64,000 bases of DNA from Chitinophaga sp. SYP-B3965 (GTDB taxonomy: Bacteria; Bacteroidota; Bacteroidia; Chitinophagales; Chitinophagaceae), in contig NZ_WJFD01000002.1 in NCBI RefSeq assembly GCF_009647655.1, forward strand, positions 558,001 through 622,000, written 5' to 3'. A program made the translations under genes and the position numbers. The notes beneath the pieces were generated by a model that saw only the letters and a program-made list of their open reading frames with translations, did not search any database and was not told the origin of the DNA. Of the stretch, positions 35,126 to 43,166 are shown piece after piece (the stretch's first letter is position 1; each line of letters starts with the position of its first letter).

Positions 35126-37174
35126 ATGCCTTTTAAGCTCCAAGCACCATATAAACCTGCAGGCGATCAACCGGAAGCCATTCGATTACTCACAGAAGGA
35201 TTGCAGGACGGTGAACGTTCCCAGACTTTACTGGGGGTTACCGGTTCCGGGAAAACCTTCACCATGGCTAATGTTATTCAAAATGTACAGAGGCCTACCC
35301 TGGTGCTTACCCATAATAAAACACTCGTGGCGCAATTATATGGAGAGTTCCGTCAGTTCTTTCCGGACAATGCGGTAGAGTACTTTGTAAGTTACTACGA
35401 TTATTATCAGCCGGAAGCGTATATGCCGGTGAGTGATACTTATATAGAAAAGGACCTGGCCATCAATGAGGAACTGGACAAACTAAGGCTTCGTGCCACA
35501 TCCAATCTGCTGTCCGGCAGAAGAGACATTATTGTGGTAGCCAGTGTGTCCTGTATATATGGTATGGGTAACCCTACGGATTTTGAAAACGGGATCATCC
35601 GGATCCATAAAGGCATGACCATTGGGCGGAATACTTTACTGCACGGACTGGTGAATGCGCTTTATTCCAGGACTACCGGGGATTTTAACCGGAGTAATTT
35701 CCGGGTACAGGGGGATACGGTGGATATTAATCTGCCTTATGTGGATTATGGCTACCGGATCACTTTCTTTGGAGATGAGATAGAAGAGATTGAGAGTTTT
35801 GATGTGAATAATGGCAAGCGGATCACGGTATTGGATACCGCAGCGATCTTTCCTGCCAATCTTTATATAGCCCCTAAAGATATGATGGTGCAGATCCTGC
35901 ATGAGATCCAGGATGAGATGCAGGCGCAGGTGGAATATTTTAAAAGGAATGGCAAACTGATTGAGGCGCAGCGTTTATCCGAGCGCGTTAATTATGATGT
36001 GGAAATGATCAGGGAGCTGGGCTATTGCAGTGGTATTGAGAACTACTCCCGTTTCCTGGACAGGCGGAGACCTGGTATGAGGCCCTTCTGCCTGCTGGAT
36101 TATTTCCCGAAAGACTTCCTGCTGGTGATAGATGAAAGTCATGCTACCATTCCACAGGTAAGTGGCATGTATGGTGGTGACCGTTCCCGCAAGCTCACTT
36201 TGGTGGATTATGGATTCCGGTTGCCTTCCGCATTGGATAACCGGCCGCTTAATTTCAATGAGTTTGAGAACCTGCTGAACCAGGTGATCTTTGTAAGCGC
36301 CACACCGGGAGAATATGAACTGAAGCAAACGGAAGGCGTGGTGGTGGAACAGATCGTCCGGCCGACGGGGTTATTAGATCCTCCTATTGAGATCAGGCCC
36401 AGCAAAAACCAGGTGGATGATCTTTTGGATGAAATAGACAAACGTATATTAAAAGGAGACCGGGTGCTGGTGACCACGCTGACCAAGAAAATGGCGGAGG
36501 AGATGGACAAGTACCTGCATCGTATTAATATTAAGAGCCGATATATTCACTCAGAGGTAGATACCCTGGAGCGGGTGGAGATCTTAAGGGACCTGCGTTT
36601 AGGTAATATAGATGTGGTAGTGGGGGTGAACTTATTGCGGGAAGGGCTTGATCTGCCGGAAGTATCGCTGGTGGCTATACTGGATGCAGATAAAGAAGGA
36701 TTTTTAAGGGATGAACGTTCATTGACCCAAACGGCGGGGCGTGCGGCCCGGAATGTGGATGGGTTGGTGATCTTCTACGCAGATAAGATGACGGACAGTA
36801 TGCGCCGTACGATAGATGAAACAGACCGGAGGCGTCAGCGCCAGCGTGAGTATAATATTAAACACGGTATCACGCCGATGACTGTACGTAAAACGGTTGA
36901 GCAGATCATGGGTTCAACTTCCGTACTGGAAATCAAGAACTTTGATGAGAATTCCCCTTATGCTGTGATGGATGCGATGGGATTGGTGACGGAAGATCCG
37001 GCGGTATATAACCAGGATACGATCAAAAGTATTCCGCAGATGGAGAAAGCGATCGCTAAGGTGCGGAAGAATATGGAAAAGGCGGCTAAAGATCTGGATT
37101 TCATGGAAGCTGCGCGGTTGAGGGATCAGATGTTTACGATGCAGAATGATCTGGAGGGCATGAAGCGGAAGTAG
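35126..37174 (+). CDS. uvrB: Excinuclease ABC subunit B
   Basis: A 682-residue helicase-like DNA-repair protein of normal length. Walker A is GVTGSGKT (37-44), followed by the beta-hairpin region YYDYYQPEAYMP and the DEAD-like motif VIDESHAT. The helicase C-terminal half contains RVLVTTLTKKMAEEM, LLREGLDLPEVSLV and QTAGRAARN. The C-terminal UVR coiled coil (IAKVRKNMEKAAKDLDFMEAARLRDQM) binds UvrC. UvrB verifies damage loaded by UvrA and recruits UvrC in nucleotide-excision repair. It is alone here; uvrA and uvrC are not in the window. Its last codons lie inside a short tandem repeat. Confidence 0.98.
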   Translation: MPFKLQAPYKPAGDQPEAIRLLTEGLQDGERSQTLLGVTGSGKTFTMANVIQNVQRPTLVLTHNKTLVAQLYGEFRQFFPDNAVEYFVSYYDYYQPEAYMPVSDTYIEKDLAINEELDKLRLRATSNLLSGRRDIIVVASVSCIYGMGNPTDFENGIIRIHKGMTIGRNTLLHGLVNALYSRTTGDFNRSNFRVQGDTVDINLPYVDYGYRITFFGDEIEEIESFDVNNGKRITVLDTAAIFPANLYIAPKDMMVQILHEIQDEMQAQVEYFKRNGKLIEAQRLSERVNYDVEMIRELGYCSGIENYSRFLDRRRPGMRPFCLLDYFPKDFLLVIDESHATIPQVSGMYGGDRSRKLTLVDYGFRLPSALDNRPLNFNEFENLLNQVIFVSATPGEYELKQTEGVVVEQIVRPTGLLDPPIEIRPSKNQVDDLLDEIDKRILKGDRVLVTTLTKKMAEEMDKYLHRINIKSRYIHSEVDTLERVEILRDLRLGNIDVVVGVNLLREGLDLPEVSLVAILDADKEGFLRDERSLTQTAGRAARNVDGLVIFYADKMTDSMRRTIDETDRRRQRQREYNIKHGITPMTVRKTVEQIMGSTSVLEIKNFDENSPYAVMDAMGLVTEDPAVYNQDTIKSIPQMEKAIAKVRKNMEKAAKDLDFMEAARLRDQMFTMQNDLEGMKRK

Positions 37175-37255
37175 TTTTTAGGGGGAAAGAGCATAAACCG
37201 GTGATAATTTTCAGAAGGAAACACCATATAACCGGAATTGTTTTCAAAAAGGCCC
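37166..37255. repeat. Short tandem repeat, 33-34 bp period, overlapping the uvrB stop
   Basis: Units start with CGG at 37166, 37199 and 37233 and share a pattern of T-run, purine-rich stretch (ggGGGAAAga / agAAGGAAAca) and AtAAaC. The first unit includes the last two uvrB codons and its stop, so the array has grown from, or into, the coding end. Confidence 0.6.
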
Positions 37256-37697
37256 TCTTCCCCCGAAATTCCAACCAGAAATAGTTGCTCAAACAACAAA
37301 CACTGCATAGAATTATTTATAATATGAATGGAAGGATAATGGGTTTTTCAACAAACACTGTTATCCTTTTTAATATTTAAAACCTTTACAGTCAATCGTT
37401 TCAAGGCTTAGTGTAAGTTTTACAGTGTAACATGCACCCTGAAAAATTAGAATTTCGTAATTCTTTGTTAAAGCTTTCATAACTGCCACGTTATCAAATT
37501 GTTAAACCCATATATCCTACCCCGTTAGCCACCTTCATATTCCTAAAAACCGTTATAATATGTTTATTAATTATAATGTGATTGGTTTAGGAGCCGCATA
37601 TCTCCCCATTTTTTCGAATATTTCCATTTTTAGGGCCTTCTATTTGATCTTTTAAAGCGTATAACTACTTTTATTTCGAAATTTAAAATGATACGCT
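37256..37697 (+). promoter_or_regulatory. amt upstream region with candidate promoter
   Basis: The first part is A/T-rich with no gene. TTTG at 37643-37646, a 19-base spacer and TACTTTTA at 37666-37673 resemble the -33/-7 promoter of Bacteroidota and lie 25-55 bp before the amt ATG. The rest (about 380 bp) is long for a simple promoter and may carry nitrogen-control sites, but no clear dyad was found. Confidence 0.45.
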
Positions 37698-39077
37698 ATG
37701 AAGAAAATTGCGATTCAGGATTATCTGCCATTCATATTTTTAGCTGCGCTTGCACTAATTGGCATTTTTTTACCAACGGCTCCAACATTTGCTGACGCAA
37801 GCAAATATAATGCTGCGGATGTTGCCTGGGTTTTAGTGGCCACTACTTTGGTCTTTTTGATGACCCCCGGTTTGTCATTCTTTTACGGAGGAATGGTAAA
37901 TAAGAAGAATGTGATCTCCACCATGATGCAGAGCTTTATTGCAACCGGCCTCATCAGTATTATCTGGGTGGTTGTTGGCTTCAGCCTTGCATTCGGAAAT
38001 TCAAAAGGAGGACTGATCGGTGACCCCACCACTTATTTCTTCTTTAATAATGTAGGTTCAGGTGGTCCATGGGGTACTATTCCCATTTTATTGTTCGCGC
38101 TGTTCCAACTGAAGTTTGCCGTGATCACTCCTGCCCTGGTTGTTGGAGCAGTAGCTGAGCGGATCCGCTTCACTTCTTATGTATTATTCATGGTACTGTT
38201 CAGTCTTTTGGTATATGCACCAATTGCACACTGGACCTGGCATGCTGATGGTATCCTCTTTAAATTAGGAGTACTTGACTTTGCCGGTGGTACTGTTGTA
38301 CATATTTCTGCTGGTTGTGCTGCTCTTGCCGGTGCACTTGTTTTAAGACGCCGTAAAGACCACATCGCTAAAAAAGAACTGCAACCTGCAAACATTCCTT
38401 TCGTACTGATCGGTACTGGTTTGCTGTGGTTCGGCTGGTTTGGTTTCAATGCCGGTTCTTCTCTCGCTGCTAACGGTTTGGCTGTAACTGCTTTTGCTGC
38501 TACCAATACTGCTGCAGCAGCTGCTGGTCTTTCCTGGATCTTCTTTGATGTGATCCGCGGTAGAAAACCATCTGTACTTGGATTCTGTATCGGTGCCGTT
38601 GTTGGTCTCGTTGCTGTAACTCCTGCTGCTGGTTATGTTGGCGTACCACAAAGTCTTTTCATTGGTTTTGTTGCTGCGATCGTTTCTAACATTGTTGTAC
38701 ATTATAAGAACAAATCTGCTATCGACGATACATTGGATGTATTCCCTTGTCATGGTGTAGGTGGTATGGTTGGTATGTTGCTGACTGGTGTGTTCGCATC
38801 AAAAGCTATCAATCCATTGGGTAACGATGGTTGGGCTTACGGTAACTTCGACCTGTTCTACAAACAAGTACTGGGTCTGTTGCTGGTAGTAACTTACAGC
38901 TTCGTTGTATCCTGGCTGATCTTCAAATTCATCAACTTCATTCACCCACTGCGTGTAACTGAACAAGAAGAAGAACTGGGTCTGGACGTTACACAACACA
39001 ACGAAATTTATCACCCACAAAATCTGAGCATCAACGGTCAAGGTTCATTGGCTGAAGAAACCGCACAACACGGTTGA
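37698..39077 (+). CDS. amt: Ammonium transporter
   Basis: A 459-residue Amt/Mep/Rh channel with about twelve helices (the first probably a signal-like segment). Family motifs are FFYGGMVNKKNVISTMMQS, the first pore histidine H178 in PIAHWTWHADG, DFAGGTVVHISAGCAALAGA, WFGWFGFNAGSSL and the second pore histidine H352 in FPCHGVGGMVGMLLTGVFA. It takes up ammonium and conducts ammonia across the inner membrane. A glnK (PII) gene, often downstream of amt, is absent; an outer-membrane porin gene follows instead. An inverted repeat lies between them. Confidence 0.97.
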   Translation: MKKIAIQDYLPFIFLAALALIGIFLPTAPTFADASKYNAADVAWVLVATTLVFLMTPGLSFFYGGMVNKKNVISTMMQSFIATGLISIIWVVVGFSLAFGNSKGGLIGDPTTYFFFNNVGSGGPWGTIPILLFALFQLKFAVITPALVVGAVAERIRFTSYVLFMVLFSLLVYAPIAHWTWHADGILFKLGVLDFAGGTVVHISAGCAALAGALVLRRRKDHIAKKELQPANIPFVLIGTGLLWFGWFGFNAGSSLAANGLAVTAFAATNTAAAAAGLSWIFFDVIRGRKPSVLGFCIGAVVGLVAVTPAAGYVGVPQSLFIGFVAAIVSNIVVHYKNKSAIDDTLDVFPCHGVGGMVGMLLTGVFASKAINPLGNDGWAYGNFDLFYKQVLGLLLVVTYSFVVSWLIFKFINFIHPLRVTEQEEELGLDVTQHNEIYHPQNLSINGQGSLAEETAQHG

Positions 39078-39133
39078 TATAAAATATTGCCTGGTTAATT
39101 TGTTTGATCCGGAGAGTTAGTAATTAATTGTTT

Positions 39134-39184
39134 ATCACCACGGCGCAGCGCCGTAATTTAAAGCGGGGAAACCGCCGTGGTGAT
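39134..39184 (+). repeat. Long-loop inverted repeat between amt and porin genes
   Basis: ATCACCACGGCG (39134-39145) and CGCCGTGGTGAT (39173-39184) form a perfect 12-bp stem. Inside the loop GGCG-CA-GCGCC can form a second small stem. No T-run follows. It may be a terminator that lacks the usual tail or a structured RNA that sets porin expression. Confidence 0.6.
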
Positions 39185-39316
39185 TGACTATCCGGGCTTC
39201 CTTTGCCCCTTCCATACGCAAATAGTTTCTATATACGCAAATTTGTCATCAGCACCATAACAATAAAAGCGCCACACAAAACCCTTATCATTTTATTAAC
39301 CAAAAACTCTCGCCTA

Positions 39317-40390
39317 ATGAGAAAAAGTTTATTTGCCTTGCTGGCTATGTTTATTGCTATGTCCGCTTCTGCCCAGGATTCTTTACGCTTATTGCCAGTA
39401 GGATTTAAATTATCCGGATCTGCTGATGTTTATTACAAGTATGGTTTTAACGAAAACAAAAGTGATAATAAGACGAGCTTCACCAATTCCCATAACTCTT
39501 TTGAGTTAGGGATGGTTTCTCTGAAACTGGAAAGCAGTTTCAAGAATGTAGGATTGGTTGCGGATATCGGCTTTGGAAAAAGAGCAGAGGATTTCTCTTA
39601 CAATGATGACAGGACCCGCTTTGCGGTTAAGCAATTATACATTTCATATGCACCAACTTCCTGGTTGAAATTCACCATGGGTAGTTTTGCTACTCACGTA
39701 GGTTACGAACTGGTGGATGCATATGCTAACAGGAATTACAGCATGTCCTACATGTTTTCCTATGGACCCTTTTTTCACACCGGTGCTAAAGCTGATCTGA
39801 CTTTTGGCGAGCACAACTTAATGTTCGGCGTATTTAATCCAACCGATTTTAAAAATGCCTGGGATGGTCATGAAGGTATCAAGTACATTGGCGCGCAATA
39901 TGGTTTTGCTTCTGCCAGCGTACCTTTCAAAGCATACCTGAACTACATTGGTGGTGTGGATACTTTCCAAACCCGTAATGATCAGTTGGACTTAGTACTT
40001 TCTTACCAGGTTGCGCCTAAATTCGGCCTCGGTTACAATGGTACTTACAGCACCTATAAAAACAAACCGGCCAAAACGGATGCTACCAACTGGTTTGGAT
40101 CTGCTTTGTACCTGAACTTCGATCCTACTGAAAGCTTTGGTCTTACCCTGCGTGGTGAGTACTTCAGTGATAAAGATGGTTTGAAAGTATATACTGACCC
40201 TACAGAATTCCCTGATGGTGGCAGCGTAATGTCTTTCACTTTATCCGGTAATTACAGAGTGGGTGGTTTTACCCTGATCCCTGAGATCCGCCTGGATCAA
40301 AGCAACAAGGATGGCATCTTCCATGATAAGGATGGTGCGCCTAAAAAATCATCTGCAAGTGTAGCACTGGCTGCTGTTTACAAGTTCTAA
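39317..40390 (+). CDS. Outer-membrane beta-barrel porin (BBP2/OmpL-like)
   Basis: A 357-residue protein from the ATG at 39317 (MRKSLFALLAMFIAMSASAQ), which gives a clean signal peptide ending at SAQ. Codons before it would only add an untypical leader. The mature chain is a series of amphipathic strands (FKLSGSADVYYKYGF, LGMVSLKLESSF, VGLVADIGFGKRAEDF) ending in a terminal aromatic (VALAAVYKF), as expected for an outer-membrane porin of the beta-barrel porin-2 type. Its position behind amt suggests a role in letting ammonium or small nitrogen compounds across the outer membrane. That link is inferred from context only. Confidence 0.82.
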   Translation: MRKSLFALLAMFIAMSASAQDSLRLLPVGFKLSGSADVYYKYGFNENKSDNKTSFTNSHNSFELGMVSLKLESSFKNVGLVADIGFGKRAEDFSYNDDRTRFAVKQLYISYAPTSWLKFTMGSFATHVGYELVDAYANRNYSMSYMFSYGPFFHTGAKADLTFGEHNLMFGVFNPTDFKNAWDGHEGIKYIGAQYGFASASVPFKAYLNYIGGVDTFQTRNDQLDLVLSYQVAPKFGLGYNGTYSTYKNKPAKTDATNWFGSALYLNFDPTESFGLTLRGEYFSDKDGLKVYTDPTEFPDGGSVMSFTLSGNYRVGGFTLIPEIRLDQSNKDGIFHDKDGAPKKSSASVALAAVYKF

Positions 40391-40442
40391 ATCTAAACAC
40401 TGGCTCATATTAAGAAGGTTTAACCAGACCATTATGCTTATG

Positions 40443-40472
40443 GGGCCGGTTATCTTAGCCGGCCCTATTTTT
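40443..40472 (+). terminator. Terminator of the porin gene
   Basis: GGGCCGGTTA (40443-40452) pairs with TAGCCGGCCC (40456-40465) with one wobble, followed by TATTTTT. Confidence 0.85.
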
Positions 40473-40558
40473 AAGGCTCCTGCTTGCCTGGGAAAAAATC
40501 TCCCTGGCAAACAGGAGTTTTTGTATCTTATCGGCCCAGAAACAGGGTAAATAAGTAT

Positions 40559-41221
40559 ATGCTACAACGTTCCACATTGAAATTTCTGAAAGACCTCAGG
40601 CTGAATAACAATAAGGCCTGGTTTGATGATAATAAGGCAAATTATCAGCAGGCAAAAGAAGATTTTGAGAGCCTCGTACAGCAGATCATAGATGGCCTTG
40701 CCCGTGTAGACCCAGGGATAGAAGGCCTTCAGGTAAAAGATTGCGTTTTCCGTATCTATAAAGATGTAAGGTTCTCTAAAGACAAAACGCCTTATAAAGC
40801 TAACATGGGTGCTTCCTTTGCCAGGGGAGGCAAGAAAAGTCCGTATGCGGGATATTATTTTCACCTGGAACCCGGTGGAAACAGTTTTGCGGCTGGCGGC
40901 CTCTGGATGCCAGAGGGACCTGTAATTAAAAAGATACGACAAGAGATTGATTACAATTTTGCTGAATTTCAGCAAATAGTGGGGCAGAAAGAATTCATCC
41001 GGGTATTTGGTAAGGTAAATGGGGATTCACTTAAAACAGCTCCACAGGGGTATCATGAAGATAATCCGGCTATTGCCTATATCAAATTGAAGAGCTTTAT
41101 TGTAAGCAATCATGTAACGGATGAATCAGCTACGCAGCCCACTTTAGTGCGGGAGATCCTGCGGACCTTTGCTGTGATGCAACCATTCATTAATTTCCTC
41201 AACAGCGCTCAAGTCGAATAA
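40559..41221 (+). CDS. DUF2461 domain-containing protein
   Basis: A 220-residue cytoplasmic protein from the ATG at 40559 (MLQRSTLKFLKDL); the frame extends upstream only through a TTG. The family signature is clear: FLKDLRLNNNKAWFDDNK at the start, then VFRIYKDVRFSKDKTPYKANMGASF and GGLWMPEG. This corresponds to DUF2461 (TIGR02453), found widely in bacteria and some fungi. Its biochemical role is not known. It is monocistronic, with terminators on both sides. Confidence 0.92.
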   Translation: MLQRSTLKFLKDLRLNNNKAWFDDNKANYQQAKEDFESLVQQIIDGLARVDPGIEGLQVKDCVFRIYKDVRFSKDKTPYKANMGASFARGGKKSPYAGYYFHLEPGGNSFAAGGLWMPEGPVIKKIRQEIDYNFAEFQQIVGQKEFIRVFGKVNGDSLKTAPQGYHEDNPAIAYIKLKSFIVSNHVTDESATQPTLVREILRTFAVMQPFINFLNSAQVE

Positions 41222-41243
41222 AAAAAACTACTACCCTTCACTT

Positions 41244-41280
41244 ACTAGTTACCGGAGTTTTTCCGGCAACTAGTGTTTTT
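41244..41280 (+). terminator. Terminator of the DUF2461 gene
   Basis: ACTAGTTACCGGA (41244-41256) pairs with TCCGGCAACTAGT (41262-41274) with one mismatch around a GTTTT loop and is followed by GTTTTT. Confidence 0.85.
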
Positions 41281-41358
41281 CATTGTTGCATGATGCTACC
41301 CGGCCTAACGTGATAATCGTTGTGCAAAGGTTGCATGGTGCAGCATGATAACAGTAAA

Positions 41359-41610
41359 TCAATTTTTGTGTATCAAGAATTCAAAAGGGCGAGATTTACG
41401 GTTTTTCAAAAGGTTTTCTTTGTCAACTCTTGTTTGTGCAAATCTTTGGTTATAAACGTTTGCAACTTCAATGATGGGCATAATGCCGTCGAGTGTATCT
41501 TTCTGATCAACGATGTTCATAATACGGGACACCTGTGAGGAAAAATTAGTGCTCCACTCTTCTGTAAACTTGTGCATTAACAAAAGTTCACGGTTCGTGT
41601 TGGTTTTCAT
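41359..41610 (-). CDS. Small hypothetical protein, 83 residues
   Basis: A soluble, charged, helical small protein starting MKTNTNREL, with no signal peptide and no recognised domain. Support for a real gene comes from a promoter-like pair on the minus strand: TTTG (41695-41692), a 20-base spacer and TAAATTCT (41671-41664), 54 bp upstream of the ATG. Amino-acid use also looks ordinary. A shadow frame exists on the other strand but looks less protein-like. The function is unknown. Confidence 0.5.
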   Translation of the reverse strand: MKTNTNRELLLMHKFTEEWSTNFSSQVSRIMNIVDQKDTLDGIMPIIEVANVYNQRFAQTRVDKENLLKNRKSRPFEFLIHKN

Positions 41611-42089
41611 AGGATTAAGGGTGTTTAGTTTGATAGTTTAGTTGTCATCGAAAAAAACGATAAAGAATTTATTAGCATAGGATTGTATTATCAAAGTTGC
41701 TGCATATCCTCCACAAATCAATACTACTTCTGTGTAGTTTTTACCCTTTCTTTTTAACAGTTTTTCATGATATGATAAAACGCTGGCCAGTAGGCACTCT
41801 CTCAGTTGCTCTAATTAAAACAGATTGTTCGTATACCCCACGTCGTGATTTGATGGGGAAGTGAATTTACACCAAAAAAATCAAATTCCAAATATGCAAC
41901 TGTATAAATCGTTGAGAATAAGAGAAGGATGACAACGTTATGAAGATGTTCGGATAATTATAAATAATAATCGGAGGAAAATCAATAGGGATAAGTGATT
42001 GAAGAACAGCTGTATAACAATTTAATGAAGAAGGGGTAACCAATGTTGCAACATAGATCACCCCTTCAAAACAATTTTTTATAAACTCT
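41611..42089. other. Intergenic region between small gene and asd
   Basis: Apart from the promoter-like pair of the small gene (41664-41695) and the hairpin near 42030-42067 this 479-bp stretch is A/T-rich and shows no credible gene. A 64-codon frame at 41867-42061 (minus) is dominated by low-complexity hydrophobic residues and was not accepted. Confidence 0.5.
42030..42067. terminator. Hairpin downstream of asd
   Basis: GAAGGGGT (42030-42037) pairs with ACCCCTTC (42060-42067), enclosing the palindrome ATGTTGCAACAT (42042-42053). T-rich sequence follows on the plus strand (42075-42080), and only a weak tail is present in the asd direction. Confidence 0.5.
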
Positions 42090-43079
42090 TTATAACCAGT
42101 TCTTTTTTTCTAAGAACTCTGCAATTTGTACTGCGTTGGTAGCTGCGCCCTTCCTTAAATTGTCTGCAACGATCCAAAGATTTAACGTGTTATCCTGTGA
42201 TTCGTCTCTGCGGATACGTCCTACAAATACTTCATCCTTATCATGCGCATCTTTAGGCATGGGGTATAAACTCTTTGCAGGATCATCTACTACTATCACA
42301 CCAGGTGTGGCAGCCAATAAGTTACGTACTTCTGTGAGATCAAAATCTTTTTCAAACTGAATGTTCACGCTTTCGCTGTGGCCACCCATCACCGGGATTC
42401 GAACAGTTGTAGCCGTTACCTTCACACGTTCATCACCCATGATCTTGGTGGTTTCCTTCACCATTTTCATTTCTTCTTTGGTGTAACCATTCTCCAGGAA
42501 CACATCTATCTGTGGTATTACGTTCAGATCTATCTGGTAAGGATAGGCCATCGGGCCTTCAATACCTTTGCGTTCATTCATTAACTGATCTACTGCTTTT
42601 ACGCCGGTGCCTGTAACTGATTGGTAAGTAGATACCACTACGCGTTGAATACCATACTTCTTATGTAAAGGATCCAATACTAACACCATTTGAATGGTAG
42701 AGCAATTTGGATTGGCAATGATCTTATCTTCCTGTGTTAAGGCATGTGCATTTACTTCTGGGACTACCAGTTTCTTGGTTGGGTCCATCCGCCAGGCAGA
42801 GGAGTTATCTATTACGGTGATACCTGCTGCTGCAAATTTAGGTGCCCACTCCAGGGAGGTGCTACCACCTGCGGAGAAAATGGCTACGTTCGGTTTCATG
42901 GCAATAGCCGTATCTGCGTTCACTACCTTATACGGCTTACCCTTATACATCACTTCCTTACCTACAGATTTCTCAGAAGCTACGGGTATCAATTCCGTTA
43001 AGGGGAAATTCCTTTCCGCTAATACTTGCAACATTTTAGTGCCTACCAGTCCGGTAGCACCTACTACGGCTACTTTCAT
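42090..43079 (-). CDS. asd: Aspartate-semialdehyde dehydrogenase
   Basis: A 329-residue NADP-dependent enzyme that reduces aspartyl phosphate to aspartate semialdehyde, the branch point to lysine/diaminopimelate, threonine and methionine. The Rossmann motif is VGATGLVG (6-13) and the active-site cysteine is C126 in NPNCSTIQ. The later motif RIPVMGGHSESVNIQF contains the catalytic histidine. Length is normal for the bacterial group. It is monocistronic on the minus strand, divergent from the lamin-tail gene. Confidence 0.97.
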   Translation of the reverse strand: MKVAVVGATGLVGTKMLQVLAERNFPLTELIPVASEKSVGKEVMYKGKPYKVVNADTAIAMKPNVAIFSAGGSTSLEWAPKFAAAGITVIDNSSAWRMDPTKKLVVPEVNAHALTQEDKIIANPNCSTIQMVLVLDPLHKKYGIQRVVVSTYQSVTGTGVKAVDQLMNERKGIEGPMAYPYQIDLNVIPQIDVFLENGYTKEEMKMVKETTKIMGDERVKVTATTVRIPVMGGHSESVNIQFEKDFDLTEVRNLLAATPGVIVVDDPAKSLYPMPKDAHDKDEVFVGRIRRDESQDNTLNLWIVADNLRKGAATNAVQIAEFLEKKNWL

Positions 43080-43166
43080 TGTAATTTTAATTTTTTAAGA
43101 GAGCACAAAACTACTACAGAAAAGTTTATATTCGGTTAGTTTGTTGACTCATTAAATTCTTCTATT

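Noticed and set aside
37256-37697. Long amt upstream region considered as a riboswitch
   Set aside because: The only promoter-like pair lies 25-55 bp before the ATG, leaving no long leader, and no conserved stem pattern was seen.
41867-42061. Minus-strand frame of 64 codons between the small gene and asd
   Set aside because: It is hydrophobic, low-complexity, includes the hairpin at 42030-42067 and has no promoter-like element.
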